NCBI GenBank assembly: GCA_020430445.1 | Contig: JAGQJZ010000019.1 | Coordinates: forward strand, 1 to 39,012 | From: Nitrospina sp. | GTDB lineage: Bacteria; Nitrospinota; Nitrospinia; Nitrospinales; Nitrospinaceae | DNA length: 39,012 bases | Direction of reading: 5' to 3' | In this document: piece after piece, positions 8,441 through 19,921 of the stretch | Layout of the letters: each line of letters opens with the position of its first letter | Position numbering within the stretch: the stretch's first letter is position 1 | The notes under the pieces: model-generated | What the model was told of the DNA's origin: nothing | What the model saw: the letters and a program-made list of their open reading frames with translations, nothing else | Databases searched by the model: none | Program-made: the position numbers and the translations under genes

Positions 8441-10858
8441 TCACTCGACAAATTTTTCGACAGCCACGACGTGGTTCCCCTCTTCCATGCGCGCCAGGCG
8501 CACGCCCTGCGTGTTGCGTCCCATGGTGGAGATCTCGGACACTTCCATGCGAATGATATTGCCGTTGGTGGTCACCACCAGCAGTTCGTCCTCATCGTTG
8601 ACCTGCTCCACGCCGATGACGGTGCCGATCTTGTCGTTGATCTTCATGGTGATGACACCCTGCCCGCCGCGCCCCTGAACCGGGTAGTCTTCCACCGGCG
8701 TGCGCTTGCCGTAACCGTTGCCCGTCACCGTGAGGGCGAAGTTCCCCGGCTCAGCGATCACCGCGCTCACCACCGCGTCGTCTTCCTTCAGGCGGATGCC
8801 CGTCACCCCGCGCGCCGTACGGCCCATGGCCCGCACGTCCTGCTCCTGAAAGCGGATCGCCTTGCCCATCTTCGTCGCCAGCAGGATGTCCTTGTCGCCG
8901 TCGCTCACTTCGGCGGCGATCACCCGGTCGCCCTCGTCGAGGGTCAGGCCGATGATCCCGCCCTGCCGCACGTTGCTGTAGGCCATCAGCGAGGTTTTCT
9001 TCACCACGCCGCGCTGGGTGGCGCAGACCACGAATTTGTCTTCTTCAAACGTTTTTATCGGCAGGATGCTGGCGATCTTTTCATCCGGCTTGAGCTGCAG
9101 CAGGTTGGCGATGGATTTGCCCTTCGCCGTGCGCCCCGCTTCCGGCACCTTGTACACCTTCAGCCAGTGAACGCGGCCGATGTTGGTGAAAATGAGCAGG
9201 AAGTCCTTGGTCGAAGCGACGAAAAGCTGCGACACGACATCTTCCTCGCGCACCGCCATGCCCTTCACCCCTTTGCCGCCGCGCTTCTGCGACCGGTAGT
9301 TGTCGACCGCCAGCCGCTTGATGTAACCGCTGCGGGAAAAAGTGATGACCATATCCTCGTCGGCGATCATGTCCTCGATTTCGATATCGCCTTCATCGTC
9401 CTCGACGATCTCCGTGCGCCGGTCGTTGCCGTACTTGTCGCGGATGGTCTCGAGTTCCTCGCGGATGATCTGCAACTTGACGTCTTCATGCGCCAAAATG
9501 TTTTCGAGGCGTTCGATTTCCTTGCGGATCGCCGCCAGGTCATCGAGGATCTTCTGCCGCTCGAGCCCGGTCAACCGCTGCAGGCGCATCTCCAGGATGG
9601 CTTTCGACTGGATCTCGGAGAGTCCGAAACGCGACATCAGGTTCGCCTTCGCTTCCGCCGGGTCCGCCGCTTCGCGGATGGTGCTCACCACATCGTCCAG
9701 GTTGTCGAGGGCGATCTTGAGCCCTTCCAGGATGTGTTCCTTCTCCCGCGCCTTTTTCAGGTCGAACTCGGTGCGGCGGGTGACGACCTCGCGCCGGAAC
9801 GAAATGAAATGCCGCAGGGCTTCCTTGAGGCTGACAATGCGCGGCTGCCGGTTGACGATGGCGAGCAGGATGATGCCGAACGTTTCCTGCAGCGAGGTGT
9901 TCTTGTACAGGGTGTTCAGGATCACCTGGGAACTGGCGCCTTTTTTGAGTTCGATGACGACGCGGATGCCCTCGCGGTCCGATTCGTCCCTCAGATCCGA
10001 GATGCCTTCGAGTTTTTTGTCACGGACGAGCTGGGCGATGCGCTCCACCTGCCGCGCCTTGTTCACTTGGTAGGGCAACTCGGTGATGATGATCGATTCG
10101 CGATCGGTTTTGGGATGCGTTTCGATCTCCACCCGGGCGCGCACGCGGATCTGGCCGCGTCCGGTGTGATAGGCGGCACGTATGCCGTTGGTACCGTTGA
10201 TGATCCCCGCCGTCGGGAAATCCGGTCCGGGCAGGTGTTCCATCAGCTCCTGCACCGTCGCCTCCGGCTGATCGATCAGGCGGATCGTCGCGGTGATCAC
10301 CTCGTTCAGGTTGTGCGGCGGAATGTTCGTCGCCATGCCGACGGCGATGCCCGCCGCGCCGTTGACGAGAAGCTGCGGAAACGCCGCCGGGAGCACCGTG
10401 GGCTCGGTCAGCGATTCGTCGTAGTTGGGAATGAACTGGACGGTGTCTTTTTCGAGATCGCGCAGCATCTCCTGCGAAATCTCCGCCATGCGCACTTCGG
10501 TGTAACGCGAGGCCGCCGCCGAATCGCCGTCGACCGAACCGAAATTGCCCTGCCCGTCGATCAACGGGAAACGCAGCGAAAAATTCTGCGCCATGCGCAC
10601 GATCGTGTCATAAACCGCCGATTCGCCATGTGGGTGGTATTTACCCATGACATCCCCGACGATGCGGGCGGATTTTTTATAGGGCCGATTGAAGGTGTTG
10701 GACTGCTCGTGCATGGCGTAGAGCGTGCGCCGGTGCACCGGCTTGAGACCGTCGCGGATATCCGGCAGGGCGCGGCCGATGATCACGCTCATCGCGTAGT
10801 CGAGATACGAACTCCGCATCTCGTCTTCGATATTGATTCCTTCGATCAGTTCACTCAT
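8441..10858 (-). CDS. gyrA: DNA gyrase subunit A
   Basis: 805 residues. The N-terminal winged-helix/tower domain has the catalytic tyrosine in [10 protein letters not shown] (Y119). The quinolone-determining region reads [13 protein letters not shown] (S80, D84), so the two resistance hot-spot residues are the sensitive type. A coiled coil and the C-terminal beta-pinwheel follow, with the gyrase-specific GyrA-box-like QKRGGKG around 540 and repeated VV..S.I.E/G-type blades. With GyrB it introduces negative supercoils. It starts 45 bases after the gyrB stop on the same strand, so the two subunits are encoded together. Confidence 0.98.
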   Translation of the reverse strand: MSELIEGINIEDEMRSSYLDYAMSVIIGRALPDIRDGLKPVHRRTLYAMHEQSNTFNRPYKKSARIVGDVMGKYHPHGESAVYDTIVRMAQNFSLRFPLIDGQGNFGSVDGDSAAASRYTEVRMAEISQEMLRDLEKDTVQFIPNYDESLTEPTVLPAAFPQLLVNGAAGIAVGMATNIPPHNLNEVITATIRLIDQPEATVQELMEHLPGPDFPTAGIINGTNGIRAAYHTGRGQIRVRARVEIETHPKTDRESIIITELPYQVNKARQVERIAQLVRDKKLEGISDLRDESDREGIRVVIELKKGASSQVILNTLYKNTSLQETFGIILLAIVNRQPRIVSLKEALRHFISFRREVVTRRTEFDLKKAREKEHILEGLKIALDNLDDVVSTIREAADPAEAKANLMSRFGLSEIQSKAILEMRLQRLTGLERQKILDDLAAIRKEIERLENILAHEDVKLQIIREELETIRDKYGNDRRTEIVEDDEGDIEIEDMIADEDMVITFSRSGYIKRLAVDNYRSQKRGGKGVKGMAVREEDVVSQLFVASTKDFLLIFTNIGRVHWLKVYKVPEAGRTAKGKSIANLLQLKPDEKIASILPIKTFEEDKFVVCATQRGVVKKTSLMAYSNVRQGGIIGLTLDEGDRVIAAEVSDGDKDILLATKMGKAIRFQEQDVRAMGRTARGVTGIRLKEDDAVVSAVIAEPGNFALTVTGNGYGKRTPVEDYPVQGRGGQGVITMKINDKIGTVIGVEQVNDEDELLVVTTNGNIIRMEVSEISTMGRNTQGVRLARMEEGNHVVAVEKFVE

Positions 10859-10903
10859 GGATGGCGAAATGGTTCAGGGTATTGGTTTATCAACGGGAAT
10901 GGA

Positions 10904-13580
<2,677 letters not shown>

Positions 13581-13721
13581 TTAAAAGTCGAATTTTAAAG
13601 GAACTTTTTGCTGAGCGAACCGGTGTGAAATGGGCCGTCTCCGTTCAGGGGAAGGGGGATAAAATTCAACCTTCTTATTATAGCAAATTTTAGCCCCCTT
13701 TAGGGACAGAATTTACACGTT

Positions 13722-13730
13722 TTATTCACA
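13722..13730 (+). promoter_or_regulatory. DnaA-box-like nonamer
   Basis: TTATTCACA matches the consensus TTATNCACA. It is a single site, located two bases beyond the dnaA stop in the spacer before gyrB. One box does not make an origin, but the position next to dnaA makes it worth recording. Confidence 0.4.
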
Positions 13731-13732
13731 AA

Positions 13733-15118
13733 TCAGCCGTGTTCGATGATTTTGACGATCTCGTCGACCGTCTTTTCCATCTCTTTGTTTTCTTTAACTA
13801 ATTTGGATATCTTTTTGTGGGAGAAAATGACGGTGGTGTGGTCTTTTCCACCGAACTGACGGCCGATTTCCGGAAGGGACGCAGAGGTGTATTCCCGGCA
13901 GATGAACATGGCGATCTGGCGGGGTACGGAAATCTCGCGGGAGCGGCGTTTGGATTTCAGATCCTGCACTTTCAGATTGAAAAACGAAGCGGCGATCTTG
14001 AGGATATTCGGAATGGTGAAGTTCCGGTTCTTGTCGACGGTGAAATCGCGCAGCACTTCCTGCGCCAGTTCGAGGTCGACCTCCCGCCGCGTGAATGAGG
14101 CGTAGGCGATGACGCGGAGCAGGAGCCCCTCCAGTTCGCGAATATTCGATTTGATGTTCTGCGCCAGAAAAGCCGCCACTTCCTGTGAAAGCTCTTTCTT
14201 GTGGTTCTCCGCCTTCTTGAAGAGGATGGCGATCTTGGTCTCCAGGTCCGGCGGGATGATATCGGCGATGAGGCCGCTCTCAAAGCGCGATCGCAGGCGT
14301 TCCTCGATATCGTGCATGTCTTTGGGGTAGCGGTCGGCGGAGATGACAATCTGTTTGTGGTATTCGTAAAGTGAATTGAAGGTGTAGAAAAACTCCTCCT
14401 GGGTCCGCTCCTTGCCGCCCAGAAACTGGATATCGTCGACCAGTAAAACGTCCAGCGGCCGGTAGCGCTCGCGGAAGGAGGCCATCTGGTCGCGCTTGAT
14501 TGATTCAATGAGATCGACTGTAAAATTTTCCGCGGAGAGATACCGTACTTTGGCATCCGGATGACGGTTGAGGATTTCGTTGCCGATGGCGTGCAGGAGA
14601 TGGGTCTTCCCAAGACCAACAGCCCCATATAAAAACAAGGGATTATAGTTGAATCCGGGATTGTTGGACACGGCCTCGCAGGCGGCCTGGGCAAACTGGT
14701 TGTTGGGACCGACGACAAAGCTGGAAAACTGGTACTTGGGATTGAGGCAGGTGCGGAACGTTGGATAGGCCGGGGGGAATGTGCAGATCGCCTCTTCCCT
14801 GGACGAGTCAACGGAGCGGGTTTCCTTGACGGGCGGAGCGGGTGTCTCCTCCTGTTTTCGGGAAGCCATCGGCGCGCCACCCGGAATCACCTCGAAACGA
14901 ATGTCCACTTTTTCGGACGAAAGCGAATTGAGGGTTTCCTGGATCAGCTCCAGGTAATTTTCAGTCAGGCATTTTTCGTAAAAACGGTTCGGGACGGCAA
15001 TGGTCAGTTGGCCGTTTTCATTTCCCGCAGAGAAGGTCGGCGAGAACCAGGTGTTGAAATTTTCCGGAAGAATTTTTTTTTCGATTTCTTCCAGACAGGA
15101 GTTCCAGAGACAATTCAT
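13733..15118 (-). CDS. dnaA: Chromosomal replication initiator DnaA
   Basis: 461 residues. Domain I (1-85) starts with LWNSCLEEIEKKI; a variable linker follows. The AAA+ domain III has Walker A YGAVGLGKTHLLHAIG, Walker B LLVDDIQFLGGKERTQEEFF, and sensor regions through the DIEERLRSRFESGLIADI arginine-finger block. Domain IV ends with the DNA-binding signature FGGKDHTTVIFSHKKI. It unwinds oriC at DnaA boxes and acts as a transcription factor. The ATG at 15118 has GAGGA upstream at good spacing. Divergent from the phage-like operon that starts 540 bases away. Confidence 0.98.
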   Translation of the reverse strand: MNCLWNSCLEEIEKKILPENFNTWFSPTFSAGNENGQLTIAVPNRFYEKCLTENYLELIQETLNSLSSEKVDIRFEVIPGGAPMASRKQEETPAPPVKETRSVDSSREEAICTFPPAYPTFRTCLNPKYQFSSFVVGPNNQFAQAACEAVSNNPGFNYNPLFLYGAVGLGKTHLLHAIGNEILNRHPDAKVRYLSAENFTVDLIESIKRDQMASFRERYRPLDVLLVDDIQFLGGKERTQEEFFYTFNSLYEYHKQIVISADRYPKDMHDIEERLRSRFESGLIADIIPPDLETKIAILFKKAENHKKELSQEVAAFLAQNIKSNIRELEGLLLRVIAYASFTRREVDLELAQEVLRDFTVDKNRNFTIPNILKIAASFFNLKVQDLKSKRRSREISVPRQIAMFICREYTSASLPEIGRQFGGKDHTTVIFSHKKISKLVKENKEMEKTVDEIVKIIEHG

Positions 15119-15360
15119 GGAGGGTCCTCAACGAATCGGTGCAATGTTGAAAAAAACTTAAGAAAACAAATTGGTGGGGTGGAGAAACTATAGGAAACCG
15201 TTAGTGCTGAATCAACCAAAAAAGTTTTACTTAAAACTTGCAATTTCATAAGAGGCGTAATTACAGAATATTCGCAATCAAACTTTTTTTAAAAAAAAAT
15301 CAAAGCTTCGCAAGGCGGCCTTCAACCTTGTTCAAAACACAATAAAACCGCTTTGTTTTT

Positions 15361-15557
15361 CTCAAGTTAACGTGTGGGTACCTTGAGCCACCGGTGGTTA
15401 TTCAGGAAGGCAAAAACGCCTGACCCCCGGGAAACCCGCAAGAGAAGCGAACTTCCCGGGGTTTTGTCCTGACTCAAGCTTGCCCGCCCCGAAGTACAAG
15501 GGGTTTACACCTGCCTTTGGGGTGGCGGTTCGCCGCCACCCTCCCTCCTTCTTTTTT
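15361..15557 (+). ncRNA. Candidate structured small RNA or leader
   Basis: A run of nested stems on the plus strand ends at a strong terminator, with no open frame of note. Stems seen: CTTGAG (15382-15387) pairing with CTCAAG at either 15361-15366 or 15473-15478; CAGGA (15403-15407) with TCCTG (15467-15471); AGGC/GCCT hairpin (15408-15421); a 9-bp stem CCCCGGGAA/TTCCCGGGG (15425-15433, 15453-15461); CCCC/GGGG hairpin (15487-15503). I cannot match it to a known RNA family by eye; a 6S-like RNA or a regulatory leader are possibilities. No convincing promoter was located, so the 5' end is a guess. Confidence 0.4.
15520..15557 (+). terminator. Strong intrinsic terminator ahead of the phage-like operon
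   Basis: A perfect stem GGGTGGCGG/CCGCCACCC with a TTCG tetraloop (15520-15541) followed by CTTCTTTTTT. It lies 100 bases upstream of the first phage-like gene and points the same way, so it ends a separate plus-strand transcript or attenuates the operon. Confidence 0.88.
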
Positions 15558-15643
15558 CAAGTGAAGGTGGCTCTAAAAAAAACCGCCTGTGGTGAGTGGG
15601 TTAGAAGCCTGGGAGTTGTCGGAATAAAAAATATCGGGTTATT

Positions 15644-15654
15644 AAAGGTCCTTT
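15644..15654. promoter_or_regulatory. Short palindrome overlapping the first phage-operon Shine-Dalgarno
   Basis: AAAGGTCCTTT is a perfect 5+1+5 palindrome four bases before the ATG at 15658 and contains the AAAGG ribosome-binding site. It could be a protein-binding site or chance. Confidence 0.25.
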
Positions 15655-15657
15655 GAA

Positions 15658-16011
15658 ATGACTTTGGAGTTTTTTCGCGCCCTCACGCCTTTTATCACGT
15701 TGGGTCTGATGTTGGGACTCGGTCTGGTGGGGTGGATACTGAGACGTTCTCTTGAAGTAACGGAATCGCGTCTGCGTGAATTGAAAAGCGATCTGATGAG
15801 CCGGCTGGACAAACAGGACATCGCTCTTGAAAAACTCGAAACGGCCCGCCTTCAGGATCAACGAAACCTGTACGAACAATTTGTCAACCGGGAATGGTTT
15901 TCCGTCTTCACTGGAAACTCGGAGATGACCCTTGTCCGAATCGAACGGCAATTGCAAACCCTCAACCGAAAATTCAACGGCCTCCTGGTCCGCTACAAAA
16001 AAACAGGATAG
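15658..16011 (+). CDS. Small membrane-anchored coiled-coil phage protein
   Basis: 117 residues: one N-terminal transmembrane helix (about 9-28) followed by a charged amphipathic, probably coiled-coil stretch (30-75). The architecture recalls the small DUF2730-type proteins that sit just before terminase genes in Mu-like phages, and also some holin or spanin-like proteins, but I see no diagnostic motif. It is the first gene of the structural operon, starting at the ATG 15658 with AAAGG nearby. The next gene starts inside its 3' end. Function unknown. Confidence 0.65.
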   Translation: MTLEFFRALTPFITLGLMLGLGLVGWILRRSLEVTESRLRELKSDLMSRLDKQDIALEKLETARLQDQRNLYEQFVNREWFSVFTGNSEMTLVRIERQLQTLNRKFNGLLVRYKKTG

Positions 16012-16462
16012 CGACTCGGATGCGGCTCTGTCCCCAAACGGAGTTCTGGAACATCTGCTGTCGGACCTCATTGAGGAACGCGCCGGCGTCAAACGCGCCC
16101 TCCGGCAGATGCCGGAAGAATTATCGGCCCACCGGGTCAACGTCATGTACGTCGACCGCATCCTCGATATCCTGAAAGCCCGCCAGCTCCACAGAAGCCT
16201 GGACCGCGACCGCCTGCTCATCGAATCCCTGCAGACGGTGGTGCAGTTTCTTGTGGAAAAGGGGGAAACCGATTGCGCCCGGGTGCTGGGCGAACATCTT
16301 GAAACGCTGGGCAACCGGGTGAAACGTATTTGGAAACTCTCAGACAGTCTGCCGAACTGGCACACGGCTATGCCCAAATCCGCGCCTCCCTCGCCCGCGC
16401 CGTCACCCCCTTCCGCAAAAACGGCCTGCAGGAGCGTAATAAAAGGAAAAACAAATCGTTAG
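15932..16462 (+). CDS. Unknown protein before terminase (possible small terminase subunit)
   Basis: Up to 176 residues from a TTG at 15932 preceded by GGAG; overlaps the previous gene by 80 bases. The central part (about 35-145) is helical and charged, with VLEHLLSDLIEERAGVKRAL and RDRLLIESLQTVVQFLVEKG. Its position immediately before the large terminase fits a small terminase subunit, which usually recognises DNA, but no HTH is evident. The last 30 residues are low-complexity Pro/Ser/Ala and overlap the terminase frame by 133 bases, looking like out-of-frame translation, so the true end or a frameshift needs checking. Confidence 0.5.
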   Translation: MSESNGNCKPSTENSTASWSATKKQDSDSDAALSPNGVLEHLLSDLIEERAGVKRALRQMPEELSAHRVNVMYVDRILDILKARQLHRSLDRDRLLIESLQTVVQFLVEKGETDCARVLGEHLETLGNRVKRIWKLSDSLPNWHTAMPKSAPPSPAPSPPSAKTACRSVIKGKTNR

Positions 16463-17928
16463 GGAGTTTGCGCTATTTTGCCCACACCTATTTCCCGCAT
16501 TACCTGACGGACGCACCGTCGAAAATGCACGAAGCCCTGTATGCGACTTACGAACAACTCATTCTCACGGCGGAGGCCACGGGCCGCGGACAGAAACAGG
16601 CCGAGGCCGCCCCCCGCGGTCATGCCAAATCCACCCTGACCTCGCTCATCCTGCCGCTCTGGTGCATCGTCGGTCAACGGCGCAAATTCATCGCGCTGGT
16701 GTCGGACACCACCCGGCAGGCGCAGGAGTTCCTCGATTTCATCAAGGCGGAGCTGGAAGTCAACGAGCGGTTGGCGTCGGACTTTCCGGAAGCCTGCGGG
16801 CGGGGGCTGCCCTGGCGCATCGGCCACATCGTCACAAAAAACGGGGTCGGACTCAAATGCTGGGGCAAGCGCAAGGCCATCCGCGGCGCGCGCCACCGAA
16901 ACCGCCGGCCGGACCTCGTCATTTGCGACGACCTGGAAGGCGATTCGCATATTGAGTCGCCGGAACAACGTGAAAAAGACCGGACCTGGTTCTTCAAGGC
17001 CCTGCTCAAGGCCGGAGGACGCTACACGGTGTTCCTCACCGTCGGCACGGTGCTGCATTACGATTCGCTGCTGAGCCAGCTTTTGAAACGGCCCGGCTGG
17101 CACGGGCGCACCTGGAAGGCGGTCGAGCGGTTTTCCGCTTCTCCTTTATGGGAGCGGTGGGAGCTGCTTTACATCAACAGCGGTGAACAGGCGGCGGATG
17201 ATTTTCTGGAGCGCCACCGGGACGAAATGCTGTCCGGCACTTCGGTTCTGTGGCCGGAGGTGGAGGATTATGCGTACCTGATGAAAATGCGCCTGTCGGA
17301 CGGCCCGGCGTTTTTCGATTCTGAAAAACAAAATGAGCCGTTGCATCCGGACGAAGCGTTGTTCCGCGACGAATGGTTCGCTTTTGTCGAAGAGGAGGAC
17401 ATCGAACGCAACCTGGCGCAGGAGAGGTATCAGGCAATCTACTGCGCCATCGATCCCTCCATGGGCAAGACATCGCGGCGGGCCGATCCCTCGGCGCTCG
17501 TCATCGGCGGGCTGCTGCCGGATGGAACCCTCGACGTTCTGGAGGCGCAGATCGAAAAGCGCCATCCGGACAAGCTGCTGCAAGACCTGTTCGATTGGCA
17601 CCGCAAGTACGGCCTGACGCTGACCGGGATCGAGGAGGTGCAGTTCCAGGAGTTGTTCAAGGACACGGTCGAGAAAACCGGGCGGGAGAGGAAACTCTAC
17701 CTGCAGGTGGAAGGGCTGCGGCCCGGCACGAACAAGCACCTGCGCATCGCCCGCCTGCAGCCGCACATCAAGAACGGCGTCTTCCGTTTCCGCAGGCATC
17801 AATCGCTGTTACTCGACCAACTGCGGCACTACCCCAAAGCCGCGCACGACGACGGCCCGGACGCGCTGGAGATGCTGCTCACCCTGATCAGCCGCGCCCA
17901 CGGCGGCCCGCGCATCCGGAACTTTTAA
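16330..17928 (+). CDS. Phage terminase large subunit
   Basis: 532 residues. The ATPase domain has a Walker A-like APRGHAKST (94-102) and Walker B DLVICDDLE (195-203). The C-terminal RNase H-like nuclease begins at YCAIDPSMGK, with catalytic-type acidic residues, and ends with AHDDGPDALEML, a block typical of the psiM2 ORF9-type terminase C-terminal family. It packages DNA into proheads, translocating with ATP and cutting at headful ends. The start given is a TTG without a good ribosome site; the frame is open back to 16303, and the first clear homology-like residues are around 47 (LRYFAHTYFPHY). Catalytic motifs look intact. Confidence 0.9.
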   Translation: METLRQSAELAHGYAQIRASLARAVTPFRKNGLQERNKRKNKSLGSLRYFAHTYFPHYLTDAPSKMHEALYATYEQLILTAEATGRGQKQAEAAPRGHAKSTLTSLILPLWCIVGQRRKFIALVSDTTRQAQEFLDFIKAELEVNERLASDFPEACGRGLPWRIGHIVTKNGVGLKCWGKRKAIRGARHRNRRPDLVICDDLEGDSHIESPEQREKDRTWFFKALLKAGGRYTVFLTVGTVLHYDSLLSQLLKRPGWHGRTWKAVERFSASPLWERWELLYINSGEQAADDFLERHRDEMLSGTSVLWPEVEDYAYLMKMRLSDGPAFFDSEKQNEPLHPDEALFRDEWFAFVEEEDIERNLAQERYQAIYCAIDPSMGKTSRRADPSALVIGGLLPDGTLDVLEAQIEKRHPDKLLQDLFDWHRKYGLTLTGIEEVQFQELFKDTVEKTGRERKLYLQVEGLRPGTNKHLRIARLQPHIKNGVFRFRRHQSLLLDQLRHYPKAAHDDGPDALEMLLTLISRAHGGPRIRNF

Positions 17929-17961
17929 TTTCAATATCGCCAACCCTTTCCAAAAAATAAA

Positions 17962-19128
17962 ATGCCCCTACTCCCCTGGTTTCAGAACAAGGCGTCGAAG
18001 GCGACGCGGGCGCTCACGCTGTGGCTGCCCCTGCCCGCGGCCTCGCGTCTCAAACCGCGTTACGATCAACTGATGAAGGAAGGCTACGGCCAGAACAGCG
18101 TCGTCCACGCCTGCGTGCGCGAAATCGCCGGGGCCTGCGCCGGTGTCCCCTGGGTGCTCTACTGCACGCTGCCCGGCAAGGACCGGGAAGAGGTTCCCGT
18201 GCATCCCCTGCTCGATCTCATTCAAAGGCCTAATCCCCTAATGGGCGGATTCGAATGGATCGAATCGGTGGTGTCGCACCTCTACCTTTCCGGCAACGCC
18301 TTCATTGAATCCGCCGGAGCGAAAAACGCCCGCCCGCGTGAACTCTACGCCCTGAGGCCGGACCGCATGAGCGTCGTCCCGGACCGGACGGAATACATCG
18401 GCGGCTACGAGTACCGTGTCGGCAGCGAAACCGTGCGCTTTTCGCGCCAGCAGGTGCTGCACCTGAAACTGTTTCATCCGCTCGACGACTGGTACGGCCA
18501 GTCGCCGCTGGAGGTGGCGGCCACGGCGATCGACAAGCTCAACGCCTCCGACCGCTGGAACGCGGCGCTACTGCAAAACTCCGCCGTGCCTTCGGGCGCG
18601 CTGGTGTCGAAGAAGCGGCTGACCGACGAACAGTTCGACCGTCTGAAGAACGAGATGAACGCCAAGCTCCAGGGCGTGCAGAACGCCCGCCTGCCGCTTC
18701 TGCTTGAAGAGGACCTGGAGTGGAAGGACCTCTCGGTCTCGCCGCGCGAAATGGACTGGATCGAAGGTCTGCGCTTCAGCGCACTGCAGATCGCGCAGAT
18801 CTACAACGTACCGCCGGAGTTGATCGGTCTCACGCCGGCGACCCACCAGAACCGCAAGGAAGCGCGCAAGGCGCTTTACACCGAAGTCGTGCTCCCGGCC
18901 CTGAGCCGTCTGCGCGACGCGCTCAACCGCTGGCTGGCGCCACGGTTCGGCGACGGGCTGCATCTGGATTTCGACACCGACGGCATCGAAGCGCTGTCGG
19001 AGGACCGCGAATCGCTCTGGCGCCGCGTCAACGCTTCGCGTTTTCTCACCCTCGATGAAAAGCGCGAAGCCCTCGGCTACGTTCCCCTCACCGCCGAGCA
19101 ACGCGCCGAATTGAACCGGCAGCCTTAA
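17962..19128 (+). CDS. Phage portal protein, HK97 family
   Basis: 388 residues, usual portal size. Family features: the early NSVVHACVREIA helix, HPLLDLIQRPNPLMGGFEWIESVVSHLYLSGNAFIE, YALRPDRMSVVPD, and the YGQSPLEVAATAIDKLNA and LQIAQIYNVPPELIGL segments of the stem and crown. Portals form a dodecameric ring at one vertex through which the terminase drives DNA. It starts 33 bases after the terminase and is followed by 196 bases containing a genomic repeat, an unusual gap in such an otherwise tight operon. Confidence 0.93.
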   Translation: MPLLPWFQNKASKATRALTLWLPLPAASRLKPRYDQLMKEGYGQNSVVHACVREIAGACAGVPWVLYCTLPGKDREEVPVHPLLDLIQRPNPLMGGFEWIESVVSHLYLSGNAFIESAGAKNARPRELYALRPDRMSVVPDRTEYIGGYEYRVGSETVRFSRQQVLHLKLFHPLDDWYGQSPLEVAATAIDKLNASDRWNAALLQNSAVPSGALVSKKRLTDEQFDRLKNEMNAKLQGVQNARLPLLLEEDLEWKDLSVSPREMDWIEGLRFSALQIAQIYNVPPELIGLTPATHQNRKEARKALYTEVVLPALSRLRDALNRWLAPRFGDGLHLDFDTDGIEALSEDRESLWRRVNASRFLTLDEKREALGYVPLTAEQRAELNRQP

Positions 19129-19223
19129 AACCCTCATGAAATGAAGGCCTGGGCATAACCTTCCGAAAAACCTCCGAGGCGGGAAATTCAACTGATGTTC
19201 ATAATAATGTGACAACTCACTCT

Positions 19224-19264
19224 CGTCATTCAGAGGGCCGTAAGGCCCGAAGAATCCCGCCTTT
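19224..19264 (+). repeat. Interspersed GTCATTCTGAGG-type repeat, copy 2 (inside phage operon)
   Basis: GTCATTCAGAGG, then GGCCCGAAGAAT and CCCGCCTTT. Same family as 801-836 and the two right-end copies. It lies in the gap between the portal and protease genes. Confidence 0.7.
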
Positions 19265-19324
19265 GTTTTTGACTCTTGTAAAGACCCCTTTCCAAAACTC
19301 ATTTCAAATTTTTCCCGAGGACTT

Positions 19325-19861
19325 ATGGAATACAAATCCTTCGCGTTCGATCTGAACGCCATCGAGGAAGACGGGCGCTTTCAGGGCTACGCCGCCACCT
19401 TCGGCAATGTGGACCTGGGGGGCGATGTCATCGCCCCCGGCGCCTTCACCCGCACGCTGCTTGAAACAGGCGGCCGCGTGCCGATCCTCGATCATCACAA
19501 TCCGGACCGGCAGATCGGCTGGAACCTGACGGCGCAGGAAGACGCGCGCGGGCTGTTCGTCACCGGCCAGCTCGACCTCAACGTGCAGACGGCGCGTGAA
19601 CGCCACAGCCTGATGAAACTGGCGCGGCAGGTCGGCGGCCGTAGCGGCCTGTCCATCGGTTTTCAAACAGTGGACGCGGAAATGGACGCGCACGATCCCT
19701 CCGTCCGCCACCTGATCGAGGTGGAATTGATGGAGTACAGCCTCGTCACCTTCCCGATGAATCCGCAGGCGGCGGTCACCACCGTCAAGCAGGGCGGTCC
19801 TCTCCTTCAGGCTCTCATGCGCCTGCACTCGGCCGTCCGGCCTTCCGCTTTTGCGCATTGA
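19325..19861 (+). CDS. Prohead maturation protease, HK97 family
   Basis: 178 residues. It has the U35-type serine protease arrangement: GYAATFGNVDLGGDVIAPGAF at the N-terminus, a histidine pair at LDHHNP (57-58), the nucleophile in SGLSIGF (S110), and an acidic residue in LIEVELMEYSLVTFPMNPQA. It removes scaffold regions from the capsid precursor during head assembly. The GAGGA before the ATG at 19325 supports this start. The capsid gene begins 60 bases downstream and has an N-terminal coiled coil of the kind this protease removes. Confidence 0.92.
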   Translation: MEYKSFAFDLNAIEEDGRFQGYAATFGNVDLGGDVIAPGAFTRTLLETGGRVPILDHHNPDRQIGWNLTAQEDARGLFVTGQLDLNVQTARERHSLMKLARQVGGRSGLSIGFQTVDAEMDAHDPSVRHLIEVELMEYSLVTFPMNPQAAVTTVKQGGPLLQALMRLHSAVRPSAFAH

Positions 19862-19921
19862 CGCTAACGCGCAACCGTTTTTCCCCTCACTTTTATCCCT
19901 TCCCTTTTTAAGGAGACAACA

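Larger units (their letters stand above)
15119..15657. other. Intergenic region between dnaA and the phage-like operon
   Basis: 540 bases between divergent transcription units. The dnaA-proximal half is AT-rich, with poly-T and poly-A tracts around 15285-15300. The other half holds a dense set of hairpins ending in a strong plus-strand terminator. I looked for DnaA boxes (TTATNCACA on either strand) and found none better than TTATTCAGG near 15399, so a bipartite origin is possible but unsupported here. Confidence 0.6.

Noticed and set aside
15119..15657. Origin of replication upstream of dnaA
   Set aside because: AT-rich tracts are present, but no DnaA box matching TTATNCACA on either strand; one 7/9 match only. 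Needs GC-skew analysis.
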